From: JADFMN01 sp964529975
Lineage (GTDB): Bacteria; Armatimonadota; Fimbriimonadia; Fimbriimonadales; Fimbriimonadaceae
Assembly (NCBI GenBank): GCA_964529975.1
Contig: CAZGXW010000028.1
Span: forward strand, 1 to 32,155
DNA length: 32,155 bases
Reading direction: 5' to 3'
Shown: positions 7,520 through 15,187 of the stretch, piece by piece
Numbering within the stretch: the first letter of the stretch is position 1
Layout of the letters: each line of letters starts with the position of its first letter
The notes under the pieces: generated by a model
What the model was told of the DNA's origin: nothing
The model's input: the letters and a program-made list of their open reading frames with translations, nothing else
The model's database searches: none
Made by a program: the position numbers and the translations under genes

Positions 7520-7972
7520 ATGAACGTCGTCATACTCGGATGCGGTAGGACAGGGGCCACCCTCGCACTGGAACTCTCCTCGCGGGGACACAAGGTCACA
7601 ATCATCGAGCGCAACCCTGAGTCTCTCCGCCGACTAGGCAAGCAGTACCCGTGCCGCATCGTCATTGGTAACGGGCTCGACGTCGATGTGATCGAGAAGG
7701 CAGGCACGAAGGACGCCGACGCGTTCTTTGCCGTCACTCGTGGCGACAACACAAACTTGATGGCGGCACACATCGTGCGAAGTTCGTATTCGACGCCGCG
7801 CATTTGTGTGAAGGTCGCAGACCCGCAACGCGCCGAGGCGTACAGAAAGATGGGGCTCTTCTGTATCAACGCCAGTGGACTTCTTTCCGGCCTATGCCGC
7901 GACTGGCTGACAAACGAGGAGTACAGGCCGATCGACCAGTACAACGTGCTTCCCGCGGAGTTGGAGTTCTAA
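7520..7972 (+). CDS. TrkA-family NAD-binding (RCK_N) protein, N-domain only
   Basis: A 150-residue protein with a Rossmann fold: VVILGCGRTGATLALEL (GxGxxG) at residues 3-19, the acidic end of strand 2 at TIIERN, and IVIGNGLDVDVIEKAG as in RCK_N domains. Known members bind NAD(H) or nucleotides and gate Trk/Ktr potassium uptake systems or channels at the cytoplasmic face. There is no TrkA_C domain. The next gene supplies an N plus C version and starts 1 bp after this stop, so the two probably form a complex equivalent to the tandem E. coli TrkA. No TrkH/KtrB-type membrane subunit lies in the window. Confidence 0.85.
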   Translation: MNVVILGCGRTGATLALELSSRGHKVTIIERNPESLRRLGKQYPCRIVIGNGLDVDVIEKAGTKDADAFFAVTRGDNTNLMAAHIVRSSYSTPRICVKVADPQRAEAYRKMGLFCINASGLLSGLCRDWLTNEEYRPIDQYNVLPAELEF

Positions 7973-7973
7973 G

Positions 7974-8636
7974 ATGTATCTCGTCCTGGTTGGCGGTGGA
8001 AACGTCGGCATCCAACTAGCAAAACGGCTCATTGCGCTCGGCGAAGAGGTCCTCATCATCGAGAAGGACCCGTCGATGGCCGGCAAACTCGCCAACCTTC
8101 TCGGCGACCAGTACGTCATGCACGGGGACGGCTGCGAGGTGTACACCCAGCGCGACGCTGGGTTCAACCGAGCGGACGTCATCGTTGCGGTGACTGGCGA
8201 AGACGAAGACAACTTCGTCGTCTGCCAGTTGGCGAAGGAAGTCTGGAAGGTCGATCGCATCATCGCGCGCGTCAACGATCCTTCGCATGAAGAGACGTTT
8301 CGGCAGATCGGCATCGAGGAGACCGTAAGCGCCACCGCGATCATCTTCAACTTGATCGTCCAACAGATCTCTAGCGACGATCTCGTTCCCGTCGCCGCGC
8401 TCCACAGGGGCAACATCGAGATCGTCGAGAGCGTGATCGGTTCGAGGTCTCCCCTCATTGGCAAGCGCGTTCTCGACCTAAAACTGCCGACGGACAGTTT
8501 CATCGCGTATATCGTAAGAGACGGGCACGGTCTGCAGGTCTCGCCTGAGACGGAGCTTCACGACGACGACATGCTCGTCGCCATCGTTCCCGTCACCGCC
8601 GCCGAGCAACTTCGTGAAGCCATCTGCGGCAGGTAA
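7974..8636 (+). CDS. trkA: TrkA-family potassium uptake regulator (RCK_N + TrkA_C)
   Basis: A 220-residue protein. Residues 1-20 carry MYLVLVGGGNVGIQLAKRL, a GxGxxG dinucleotide-binding loop. VLIIEKDPSMAGKL and YVMHGDGCEVYTQRDAGF complete the RCK_N domain to about residue 135. A TrkA_C domain fills the rest (SPLIGKRVLDLKLPTDSFIA, then LHDDDMLVAIVPV), normally a regulatory ligand-binding module (c-di-AMP in some systems). It starts 1 bp after the companion single-domain gene, so expression is almost certainly coupled. Function in potassium homeostasis follows from the family; the transported ion is not proven by sequence. Confidence 0.88.
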   Translation: MYLVLVGGGNVGIQLAKRLIALGEEVLIIEKDPSMAGKLANLLGDQYVMHGDGCEVYTQRDAGFNRADVIVAVTGEDEDNFVVCQLAKEVWKVDRIIARVNDPSHEETFRQIGIEETVSATAIIFNLIVQQISSDDLVPVAALHRGNIEIVESVIGSRSPLIGKRVLDLKLPTDSFIAYIVRDGHGLQVSPETELHDDDMLVAIVPVTAAEQLREAICGR

Positions 8637-8674
8637 ACCTGCGAGGGATAGCGTCCCGATCGGCTTGCCAAAAA

Positions 8675-8683
8675 TGCCACAAT
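8675..8683 (+). promoter_or_regulatory. Putative extended -10 (TGC-CACAAT) of accB, leaderless geometry
   Basis: A TGn extension immediately precedes CACAAT, which ends 7 nt before the GTG start at 8691. A start site near the GTG itself would give a leaderless accB-hom transcript. No Shine-Dalgarno precedes the GTG, which fits. Confidence 0.45.
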
Positions 8684-8690
8684 AGTCCCC

Positions 8691-9128
8691 GTGGCCGACC
8701 TGCAAAAGCGCATTGACGACCTCGCGGACCTGATGGACGAGTTTGGGCTGGAGAAGGCCGAACTCCGAGGCCAGGACTGGTCGGTCGGCTTTGATCGCCA
8801 TGCTCCTGGTACGCCGTTCGTCGCGGCGACGAACAACCACGTCGAGCCTGCTGCGTCGCCAAAGCCCAAGAAGAAAAAGGCAGAGGCCCCCAAGGGCACA
8901 CCGGTGAGCAGCCCGATGACCGGAATCTACTATTCCGCTCCTAGTCCAGGCGCGCCGCCGTTCTGCAAAGTCGGTGAGACCGTGAGCGCCGGACAGGTCG
9001 TCGGCTTGATCGAAGCGATGAAGGTGTTCAACGAGATCACAGCGCCCCTCGCCGGTACCGTGACGGCCGTAAAGGTCGAGAGCGGCCAACTTGTCCAGCC
9101 GGGAGATCCGCTGATCTACATTGGCTAA
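8691..9128 (+). CDS. accB: Biotin carboxyl carrier protein of acetyl-CoA carboxylase
   Basis: A 145-residue protein. The C-terminal domain (about residues 70-145) is a biotinyl domain with the modified lysine in EAMKVFNEI (Lys111), preceded by SPMTGIYYSAPSPGAPPF and followed by AGTVTAVKVESGQLVQPGDPLIYIG. The N-terminal 35 residues form a helix (LQKRIDDLADLMDEFGLEKAEL) as in AccB. A Lys/Pro/Ala linker (about 55-68) joins the two. It carries biotin between biotin carboxylase and carboxyltransferase in the first step of fatty-acid synthesis. The GTG start has no Shine-Dalgarno. No accC follows, which is unusual; hom overlaps the 3' end by 8 bp instead. Confidence 0.93.
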   Translation: MADLQKRIDDLADLMDEFGLEKAELRGQDWSVGFDRHAPGTPFVAATNNHVEPAASPKPKKKKAEAPKGTPVSSPMTGIYYSAPSPGAPPFCKVGETVSAGQVVGLIEAMKVFNEITAPLAGTVTAVKVESGQLVQPGDPLIYIG

Positions 9129-10407
9129 CTGCGAAAAGATTAGGGTCGGCATCCTCGGTTTCGGGACCGTGGGCGAAGGCACCTATCGCATGATCTGCGA
9201 CAACGAGGAGGAGATCCTCTCCAAGGTTGGGTGCCCGATAGAGGTCTTGCGAATCGGCATCCGTGACGCGACCAAGCCGAGGTCGATTTCGGGCCACTTC
9301 TTCACGACGGAACTTGAGGAGATCGTTTGCGACCCTGAGATCGACGTCGTCCTCGAATTGATGGGCGGCGAGGAGCCGGCCCTCACGCTGATCAATAAGG
9401 CGCTGGACAACGGAAAACACGTCGTCACCGCGAACAAGGAACTCATCGCCAAGCACGGTTCGCACCTGGTGACTAAAGCAAGGCAACGAGGGCTAGATAT
9501 GCATTTTGAGGCCGCAGTCGGCGGCGGCATCCCGATCGTGCAGCCTCTCAAGCACCAGTTGGCAGGAAACGACATCGTCAAGATGATGGGAGTGCTCAAC
9601 GGCACGTCCAACTACATCCTCACGAAGATGTGGGACGAAGAGGCCGCTTTCGAGGACGCACTGGCAGAAGCGCAAAAGGCGGGCTACGCCGAGGCCGACC
9701 CGACGAACGACGTCGACGGCGTCGACACGATGTACAAGATCGCTATCTTGGCTGCCATAGCCTTCGGGCGGCAAGTCCCGCTAGAGGGAGTCCACCGCGA
9801 GGGGATCCGTCGCGTCACGCAGAAGGACATGCACTACGCCGAGATTCTCGGCTATCGCATCAAGTTGCTTGGCATTGTGGAGGAGACCGGTCCGCAAGAG
9901 GTCATGATCCGCGTGCACCCGACGTTGATCCAAGAAGACCATCCTGTCGCCAAGGTCGAAGACGTCTACAACGCGCTCTGGTTGCACGGAGACTTTGTTG
10001 GAGACTTGATGTTCAGCGGAAAGGGTGCCGGCTCCTTCCCCACGGCGTCGGCGGTCGTAGGAGACCTCATCGATGTCGGACGGAACATGATGATCGGCGG
10101 CTCGGGCTCTGCAATTCCCTACGGCGAAGGAATGAAGTGCCTCCCGATCGGATCGCTGGTGTCTCGGTACTACATGCGACTGATCGTGGCCGACAAGCCG
10201 AACACCTTGGGCAGGATCGCGACGACGTTTGGCGAGGCCGGAGTCGGGCTCGCCGCCATGGAAATGCGCACGCTGGAGAACGACCTCGGTGAGATCGTGT
10301 TCCTCACCCACAAGTGCCTAGAGTCCTCGTTCTCGTCGGCGCTAGACAATGTCCGGCTGCTCCCAGTCGTCGACTCGGTCGAGTCTTGGTTCCGGGTCGA
10401 AGACTAA
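9121..10407 (+). CDS. hom: Homoserine dehydrogenase with C-terminal ACT domain
   Basis: A 428-residue protein that reduces aspartate semialdehyde to homoserine with NAD(P)H, feeding threonine and methionine synthesis. GILGFGTVGEGT (about residues 10-21) is the dinucleotide loop. ANKELIAKHG carries the conserved catalytic-region lysine, and GGGIPIVQPL, VLNGTSNYIL and YAEADPTNDVDGVD are family signatures in order. An ACT domain occupies about residues 350-428 (MRLIVADKPNTLGRIA), the usual site for threonine feedback. The start is a TTG at 9121 inside accB, the only option that preserves the Rossmann strand; an upstream GGGAGAT may serve as ribosome site. The stop overlaps the convergent PrpD-family gene by 4 bp. 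Confidence 0.93.
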   Translation: MANCEKIRVGILGFGTVGEGTYRMICDNEEEILSKVGCPIEVLRIGIRDATKPRSISGHFFTTELEEIVCDPEIDVVLELMGGEEPALTLINKALDNGKHVVTANKELIAKHGSHLVTKARQRGLDMHFEAAVGGGIPIVQPLKHQLAGNDIVKMMGVLNGTSNYILTKMWDEEAAFEDALAEAQKAGYAEADPTNDVDGVDTMYKIAILAAIAFGRQVPLEGVHREGIRRVTQKDMHYAEILGYRIKLLGIVEETGPQEVMIRVHPTLIQEDHPVAKVEDVYNALWLHGDFVGDLMFSGKGAGSFPTASAVVGDLIDVGRNMMIGGSGSAIPYGEGMKCLPIGSLVSRYYMRLIVADKPNTLGRIATTFGEAGVGLAAMEMRTLENDLGEIVFLTHKCLESSFSSALDNVRLLPVVDSVESWFRVED

Positions 10408-11996
10408 TCGCCTTCGGTCGACTCTTCCACACCCTCATAGCCTGGGCGCGAAGCGATCGGCACTGCATAAAGGGCAGCGAGACCTGCTGAATCCATCGAT
10501 TCGATCGACTCCAGCGTCTCTATCAAATCTGTCGGATCGCCTCCGTCTGGGAGCGCGATCTCTCCGAGCATTTCCCATTTGTGGCGCAGGATTCCGCGCA
10601 AGTCTGCCGTCGTATTGCGGGCGTGACCCGCGGGATACATGACCAGCCCAGAGTCGAGAGAGCCGTTGATCCTGATGCTGGTCGGGATTCCGTCGGGATA
10701 CTTCGCGTCGTAATCAGGACCGCCGTGGACGAACTCAATCCGTTGCATCAAGTCCCGCGTCAGCGGATGGAAGATCGCACTGCCGCTGACCTGATAGTCG
10801 AAGGGGGAGAGCATCAACGACTTCCACACCTCGTCATTGTCGCTCGGTAGCGATCCTCGTTCAATGGCCTTGCGAATCAGCGTGGCTACGATGTACGCCA
10901 TGGAGTGGTCTGCGCTCTGGCGCGTCTGGGGCTTCTTCTTCATCGGATTGCCGATGATCCCGAAGGCCGGTTCATAAGCCACGATCGTGATCGATTCGAT
11001 GGCCTTTCCTCCGTCCGCAATCAGACTCGGGTTGGCGATCATCAGGTCGATCGCGCCCTGGAGTGCGCCCGCGCTCTGGTGTTCGTACAGGCCAAGCTTG
11101 AAGTGCATGCCCATCACGGCGAAGTCGTCGCCACTGTGCGTCAAGACCAGTTCGAACGGCGAGTCACCCTGCTCCTTCCAGCGCTCCTTGCCTTCCGTGG
11201 TCGGCTCAAAGAAACGCCAGATCGCCTCTGGATTCCGGAAAATGTCCTTCGGCCCGATGAACCCCGCCATCGAGCGCTTCATACAAAGTATCGCCGCCTC
11301 CGTCGAGATCGCCGCGGAGGCCCCCTTACTGTCGCTGAGTTGCTTCCCAGCGCGAATCGCTCGCCAGGGAATGTAGTGGGCCACGAACATCCCGATCGCA
11401 GACTCGATTTGTGCCGGAGTCGCGCCCATTAGGGCACCGTACACGGCCGCCGACCCGATCGCCCCATGCACGACGTGGTCGATCTTGTAGGACTTGAGGC
11501 TGAAGACTTCGGCCAGCCTGCCGCGGATCTCGTCCAGGAGGAGCATCGCGCGCAGCGCCGTTGCCCCGTCGAGGCCCTTCTGTTGACAAGCGGCGATCAC
11601 GACGGGATAGAAGTCGTTGTGGCCGAACTCGCCCGCTTTGTGCCCAAGTTCTGGCCGGTAACCAAAGTTCGTCCCGTTGCTGTCCCACTCGCGCACCGCC
11701 GCGCAGTTGGCCACGACCGCCTTCTCCGGAGCAACCCTTGTGTCCGAACCGAACACGGTCGCGCCCGCGCTCGAAGCGTACGTTAGGGCTTCCCGCTTCA
11801 GGACTGTCGGGGCGTTCGTTTCGAGGGCAAGCGCAGAGAGGCCGCAGAGCACGCTGTCCGTGTGGAACAGCCTCACGCGCTCCAGGGCCGCAGGGGTCGG
11901 GCCCGGCCCTAGTTCTCCTCGCATGAACGCAATCGCGAACTCGCCGATCCCGAGCGCCTGGTTGGAATCGGGGGCGAGCCGAACGGTCGAAGACAT
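10404..11996 (-). CDS. MmgE/PrpD family protein (2-methylcitrate dehydratase-like)
   Basis: A 530-residue protein of the MmgE/PrpD family. Matching features are an N-terminal helical part with FHTDSVLCGLSALAL, AVREWDSNGTNF near residue 100, and GHNDFYPVVIAACQ in the usual place. Then come LDEIRGRLAEVF, KIDHVVHGAIGSAAVYGALMG (a PrpD hallmark) and the lid domain ending with the HPLTRDLMQRIEFVHG region. Family members dehydrate 2-methylcitrate in propionate breakdown or isomerise itaconate/aconitate-type acids. No prpB or prpC neighbour is present, so the substrate is uncertain. The ATG at 11996 follows TAGAAT by 7 nt with no Shine-Dalgarno. Confidence 0.85.
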   Translation of the reverse strand: MSSTVRLAPDSNQALGIGEFAIAFMRGELGPGPTPAALERVRLFHTDSVLCGLSALALETNAPTVLKREALTYASSAGATVFGSDTRVAPEKAVVANCAAVREWDSNGTNFGYRPELGHKAGEFGHNDFYPVVIAACQQKGLDGATALRAMLLLDEIRGRLAEVFSLKSYKIDHVVHGAIGSAAVYGALMGATPAQIESAIGMFVAHYIPWRAIRAGKQLSDSKGASAAISTEAAILCMKRSMAGFIGPKDIFRNPEAIWRFFEPTTEGKERWKEQGDSPFELVLTHSGDDFAVMGMHFKLGLYEHQSAGALQGAIDLMIANPSLIADGGKAIESITIVAYEPAFGIIGNPMKKKPQTRQSADHSMAYIVATLIRKAIERGSLPSDNDEVWKSLMLSPFDYQVSGSAIFHPLTRDLMQRIEFVHGGPDYDAKYPDGIPTSIRINGSLDSGLVMYPAGHARNTTADLRGILRHKWEMLGEIALPDGGDPTDLIETLESIESMDSAGLAALYAVPIASRPGYEGVEESTEGD

Positions 11997-12003
11997 CGGG
12001 CTG

Positions 12004-12009
12004 ATTCTA
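12004..12009 (-). promoter_or_regulatory. Putative -10 (TAGAAT) with leaderless spacing, PrpD-family gene
   Basis: TAGAAT on the minus strand is followed by 7 nt and then the ATG at 11996. No -35 consensus and no Shine-Dalgarno are seen. The geometry implies transcription starting at or next to the start codon. Confidence 0.5.
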
Positions 12010-12085
12010 GCGTGGGCAAGGCTGGCTCCTCCGCCCTTAGTCAGTTCTTGACGAAACCCGCTTGACTGGAGCCTTGGCCTTCAAC

Positions 12086-12091
12086 CATACT
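12086..12091 (+). promoter_or_regulatory. Putative promoter TTGACT-18-CATACT, leaderless geometry
   Basis: TTGACT at 12062-12067, an 18-bp spacer, then CATACT, which ends 6 nt before the ATG at 12098. This is the one short-spacing promoter with a good -35 box. A start site about 7 nt downstream falls exactly on the ATG. Confidence 0.5.
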
Positions 12092-12097
12092 CACCAT

Positions 12098-12568
12098 ATG
12101 TCTACCACTATTTGCCAGTACCTTGCGGAGGAGGCCCGAGGCAACGGGCGGCTCCTTTCCTTCAGCATCGAAAGCACCAAGTCTGACCCCCACTGGAAGC
12201 CAAGCGCCAAAGGAGCGGGCCGATCCATGCTCGAGCAGGCCGATGAGTGCGCTAAGTTGAACTTTGCAGTCGCCGCTCTGCTGAAGGGTGAGACACCGAA
12301 GCAAGTCGAGGGACCGCTGATTTCCGACTCGAAGCAGGCTCCCGAACAGGTCATGGCCAGTGCGAACGCCCTTGCCGAGGCTCTGGAAGGGATGCAGGAC
12401 AGTGAGTTGGACAAGATGGTCCAACTTCCCTTCGGAACCTATCCGGCCCGGTTCGCAGCAGGCATCGCCAACGCGAACATGATCTACCACTGGGGCCAGG
12501 TGAACTACATCGAGACCCTGGACGGCGACGCCGAGTTTCGCATTCCGCCCGAGTTCGTCGGCAACTAG
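12098..12568 (+). CDS. DinB-like four-helix-bundle protein
   Basis: A 156-residue protein whose helical layout and C-terminal NMIYHWGQVNYIETL segment resemble the DinB/YfiT superfamily, in which a His triad binds a divalent metal. Known members include thiol-dependent transferases and bacillithiol-related enzymes. Here only one of the usual His positions is clear (the His in IYHWGQ); the expected helix-2 His is not found (EQADECAKL region). Metal binding may be lost or altered. The ATG at 12098 is chosen because a promoter-like TTGACT/CATACT ends 6 nt before it; the earlier in-frame candidate at 12062 overlaps that promoter. The family call is moderate and the function unknown. Confidence 0.65.
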   Translation: MSTTICQYLAEEARGNGRLLSFSIESTKSDPHWKPSAKGAGRSMLEQADECAKLNFAVAALLKGETPKQVEGPLISDSKQAPEQVMASANALAEALEGMQDSELDKMVQLPFGTYPARFAAGIANANMIYHWGQVNYIETLDGDAEFRIPPEFVGN

Positions 12569-12579
12569 GCCGAACCTAT

Positions 12580-12612
12580 GGCCGCCTGGGTCGTTTAACT
12601 ACCTTGGCGGCC
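12580..12612 (+). terminator. Probable terminator after the DinB-like gene
   Basis: GGCCGCC and GGCGGCC form a 7-bp stem, with GGT/ACC pairing inside the loop. TGTTTC follows, a short imperfect T tract. It lies 12 bp after the stop codon. Strength is probably moderate. Confidence 0.5.
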
Positions 12613-12674
12613 TGTTTCAGGCCCAAGGAACCCTGTTCCCTCGGAATGGAGTTTAATAACCTCAGGACAGACCC

Positions 12675-13244
12675 ATGAAGACTAAGACACTGCTTGTTCT
12701 CGCTTTGGCGGCCATCGCCGCCGTCCCCTTCGCATTCGCCCAGCAAGCCACCACTCAGGCCGCTCCGACGTTCGAAGAGCGAATGAAGATGGTCAAGGAG
12801 GCAGAGGGTAAGCCCCTGCCGAAGTTCGAGATGAAGATGCTCAATGAAAAGGTCATTACAAACAAAGACCTTCAGGGCAAGGTCGTCGTTTTCGACTTCT
12901 GGGCGACCTGGTGCGGACCCTGCAAGGCCGCCGCTCCCAAACTTGAGGCGCTCTATCAAGAGTTTGGCAAGCAGGGATTTGAGATCATTGGCGCCAACCT
13001 AGCCGAGCGCGGCGCGGACGGCAAGCCGACGCAGGCGAAGGACAACGCGGTCAAGTACGTCGAGGAGCACAAGTACACGTACGCGTTCACCTACGGCAAC
13101 GACCAGATCGGCAAGGACTGGAAGGTCCCTGGCTACCCGACGTTCTTCATCGTGGGCCGTGACGGCGTGGTCAAAGAAGTTATGGTCGGCTTCAATGAGA
13201 AGCGGATGCGCGAGCTTGTGGCCGAACTCGTCGCCCAGCGCTAA
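12675..13244 (+). CDS. Secreted thioredoxin-like (TlpA/ResA-type) protein
   Basis: A 189-residue exported redox protein. Residues 1-22 are a signal peptide (MKTKTLLVLALAAIAAVPFAFA, cut after AFA). The thioredoxin domain carries FWATWCGPCKAAAP with active-site Cys80 and Cys83, preceded by GKVVVFDFW and followed by GYPTFFIVGRDG with the cis-proline. The pattern is that of TlpA/ResA periplasmic thiol reductants that serve cytochrome c maturation or general disulfide reduction. An AGGAC Shine-Dalgarno precedes the ATG. It has its own terminator. A larger relative with the same motif is encoded at 29046-30287. Confidence 0.9.
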   Translation: MKTKTLLVLALAAIAAVPFAFAQQATTQAAPTFEERMKMVKEAEGKPLPKFEMKMLNEKVITNKDLQGKVVVFDFWATWCGPCKAAAPKLEALYQEFGKQGFEIIGANLAERGADGKPTQAKDNAVKYVEEHKYTYAFTYGNDQIGKDWKVPGYPTFFIVGRDGVVKEVMVGFNEKRMRELVAELVAQR

Positions 13245-13266
13245 GTCACTATCGCTACAAATCAGA

Positions 13267-13293
13267 GCGGCCCGGTCGAAGACCGGGCCGCTT
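13267..13293 (+). terminator. Intrinsic terminator after the thioredoxin gene
   Basis: A perfect 12-bp stem (AGCGGCCCGGTC with its complement) closes on a GAA loop and is followed by TTCTCTT. It sits 22 bp after the stop codon. It may also stop minus-strand read-through, though there the T tract is poor. Confidence 0.85.
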
Positions 13294-13319
13294 TCTCTTG
13301 TCTGCCTGGATAGACCGAA

Positions 13320-14018
13320 CTAGCCGCCCGGCTGGGTGAAGGTGAACTTCTTGCCCAGGCTTGCGTCCCACTTGGTCTTCTGCTCGGCGGTAAGGACAGC
13401 GAGCATCTTTTTGCTGTAGTCCTCGCGCAACTTGGTCATTTGTGCGCGCATGGCCTCCATGTCACCACCACCGCCGCCGCCTTGGAACATGCCCATCATC
13501 TCTTCGCGCATTTGACCATTGATGGTCTGAAGTTGCTGCTTCTGGGCATCGGTGAGACCAAGTTCCTTGGCCTCGACTTCTTGGGTCAGGGCGAAACCGC
13601 CGGCCTGCTGTCGGCTGAGTTCGCGATATCGTTTGTACTGGTCGGCGTTCAGGATCTCGCGAAGTTTCGCGTCGAGCGCCAGTTGCTGTTCAGGCGTACC
13701 ACCAAAGCCGCCGCGCCCGCCGGCGCCACCGCCGCCGCGTTGACCGCCGCCACCGCCAGCCCCTGCTCCACCGGCTCCGCCACCGCCCTGCGGTCGGCTT
13801 GCCTGGATGGCTTCCTGGATCTTGGTCTTCTGCTCCGTGGTCAACTTCAGTTCAGTCGACACGTCGTCTCGGTTCAAGATCGTAGGTCCGCCGTTAGCAC
13901 CTCCAAATCCGCGCTGGCCGCCACCAAAGCCGCCACCGCCACGCTGGCCGCCGCCTTGGGCCATCGCGAGGGACGACACCAGGGCGAGCGCAACCACAAA
14001 TGAGAGAATTCTCTTCAT
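13320..14018 (-). CDS. Exported glycine-rich protein with LTxxQ (Spy/CpxP-like) repeats
   Basis: A 232-residue protein. A signal peptide covers residues 1-20 (MKRILSFVVALALVSSLAMA). Two glycine-rich blocks follow (about 21-43 and 76-106) with GGGQRGGGGFGGG-type repeats. Between and after them are helical stretches with LTTEQKTKIQ, LTDAQKQQLQ and LTAEQKTKW, the LTxxQ motif of periplasmic Spy/CpxP chaperone-like proteins. In that family the helical cradle binds unfolded proteins or metals; the glycine-rich insertions are unusual. The start at 14018 has a GAGG Shine-Dalgarno and directly yields the signal peptide; an upstream in-frame start would spoil it. A -10-like TAGGCT lies near 14056. Periplasmic stress protein is a reasonable guess only. 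Confidence 0.75.
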   Translation of the reverse strand: MKRILSFVVALALVSSLAMAQGGGQRGGGGFGGGQRGFGGANGGPTILNRDDVSTELKLTTEQKTKIQEAIQASRPQGGGGAGGAGAGGGGGQRGGGGAGGRGGFGGTPEQQLALDAKLREILNADQYKRYRELSRQQAGGFALTQEVEAKELGLTDAQKQQLQTINGQMREEMMGMFQGGGGGGDMEAMRAQMTKLREDYSKKMLAVLTAEQKTKWDASLGKKFTFTQPGG

Positions 14019-14086
14019 GCTTTGCCTCAAACAAGGCCCTAAGTTATGCGGGCCCAATTAGCCTAACGCCGGGTCACGAGCCTTGT

Positions 14087-14512
14087 TCAGTGGGCCTTAG
14101 AGGGTTCTCTGGTCAACTCTGGACCCCTTGTTCTCAGCCGAGCGGCCTTGGCGAGCCGCGAGAGGAACTCCCGCTCGCCTTGTGGCGAAACCATCACCCA
14201 TTTCTTGCCATAGACAATGGCCAGCCGATCTAGCGACCAGGCCGGTGAACTCAGCGGGTTCCTGGTGGGATAGACCCGCTCGATCTCATCATAGGGGATT
14301 CTCCACCTCATCAGCCCGCTCCTTATCCGCAAGCCGTCCTGTGCAAGCGTATAGTCGCAGGGGAAGCAAACAAGCGCCACGACCGCTGTAGCGATCAACG
14401 TGAAGGGCAGGATCGACCATTCCTGGGCAACCACTACGACGACAGGCCCTGCCACCAAAGCAACGGCAACCGCAACGCCAATCCACCAGTCGATCTTAGT
14501 CCTGAACCTCAT
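14087..14512 (-). CDS. Small membrane protein with PH-like domain
   Basis: A 141-residue protein with two adjacent hydrophobic segments near the N-terminus (IGVAVAVALVAGPVVVVVA and LIATAVVALVCF). A C-terminal beta-rich part follows (LRIRSGLMRWRIPYDEIERV, then SLDRLAIVYGKKWVMVSPQGEREFLSRL). This is the pattern of bacterial PH-domain membrane proteins, in which IPYDEIxxV and the final SPxxxxxFLxxL helix are typical. Function is unknown. The ATG at 14512 has an AGGGA Shine-Dalgarno. A TTG 36 nt upstream, overlapping the previous stop, is less likely. It lies 32 bp behind the SH3-like gene and is probably cotranscribed with it. Confidence 0.65.
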   Translation of the reverse strand: MRFRTKIDWWIGVAVAVALVAGPVVVVVAQEWSILPFTLIATAVVALVCFPCDYTLAQDGLRIRSGLMRWRIPYDEIERVYPTRNPLSSPAWSLDRLAIVYGKKWVMVSPQGEREFLSRLAKAARLRTRGPELTREPSKAH

Positions 14513-14544
14513 AAGATTCCCTACGAACGTGTCCTGGCCCAGTT

Positions 14545-15168
14545 TCAATCCCCAGCGATGAACGTTACAAGGTAGTAGGAGTTCTCGTCTCGTTTCTCAA
14601 ACATCGCCCTGTGTGCGATCGGTGAACGTGTGGACGATTCTCGGATCCAGCCCCATTTTTCGTCCGCGTACGCGATGTTTCGCCAGCCTTCAACAGCGTC
14701 AGCCGAGAAACTCACCTTGACGATGCACTCCGACAGCCTGGCAACCACGGACGCGGCTTCGTCGGCAGCGTTGTACACCGCCCGTTCGCGACCGAGCACG
14801 GCCACATGTTCGAACGCGTCCAGATCTTCCGGCCACGCGCTGAAGACATAGGGGGCGACGAAGTAACGCTCGTCGTCAAACTTCTGGAACTGGCCTCCGA
14901 GGTTCATCGCCGCAAGCAGGGCCTCGAAGAACTCCTCCTTTGCCCTCGGAGACGTCTCCCAGATTGCCAGCAAGTCGTCCTTGCCGTCCTCGCCACCGAA
15001 CGAGAACTTGATGTCGTCCGCGATTCGGTTCACGACCCAGTCGTACTTCTTCAACTTGACCGAGTTCAGCAGATTCGTCCGAAACTCTTGAAGTTGCTTG
15101 TCATCCCTTCCCTCGTCTATGAATGGAAACGGGCGACTCAACACGATCGCCAAAGCGAGCGAGAACAT
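14545..15168 (-). CDS. Exported protein with SH3-like C-terminal domain
   Basis: A 207-residue protein with a short hydrophobic N-terminus (MFSLALAIVLSRPFPF) that looks like a signal sequence. The middle (about 25-110) is helical and charged. Residues about 125-190 resemble a bacterial SH3 domain: VLGRERAVYNAADEAASVVA, then GWRNIAYADEKWGWI. It ends with RAMFEKRDENSYYLVTFIAGD, an ending I associate with this type. SH3-like domains often bind cell-wall peptides. I chose the ATG at 15168 because a perfect TACAAT ends 6 nt before it; a GTG at 15186 would add six residues and put the promoter inside the gene. It follows znuB closely but probably has its own promoter. Confidence 0.65.
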   Translation of the reverse strand: MFSLALAIVLSRPFPFIDEGRDDKQLQEFRTNLLNSVKLKKYDWVVNRIADDIKFSFGGEDGKDDLLAIWETSPRAKEEFFEALLAAMNLGGQFQKFDDERYFVAPYVFSAWPEDLDAFEHVAVLGRERAVYNAADEAASVVARLSECIVKVSFSADAVEGWRNIAYADEKWGWIRESSTRSPIAHRAMFEKRDENSYYLVTFIAGD

Positions 15169-15174
15169 GGCGAT

Positions 15175-15180
15175 ATTGTA
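15175..15180 (-). promoter_or_regulatory. Putative -10 (TACAAT) with leaderless spacing, SH3-like gene
   Basis: TACAAT on the minus strand, 6 nt, then the ATG at 15168, squeezed between the znuB stop and this gene. No Shine-Dalgarno is present. It is one of the cleanest examples of the short-spacing pattern in this window. Confidence 0.55.
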
Positions 15181-15187
15181 ATGCACT

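Noticed and set aside
12062..12097. Upstream in-frame start for the DinB-like gene
   Set aside because: It would place the TTGACT/CATACT promoter inside the coding sequence; the later ATG fits the family length.
13440..14061. Plus-strand frames of 187 and 84 residues opposite the glycine-rich gene
   Set aside because: They are antisense shadows of a Gly-rich, GC-rich gene and give His/Ala/Thr or Pro-rich low-complexity products. The minus strand has a signal peptide, LTxxQ motifs and a Shine-Dalgarno.
14031..14087. AACAAGGC/GCCTTGTT inverted repeat upstream of the glycine-rich gene
   Set aside because: The arms are about 40 bp apart and the likely promoter lies between them, so no RNA structure forms; too weak to call an operator.
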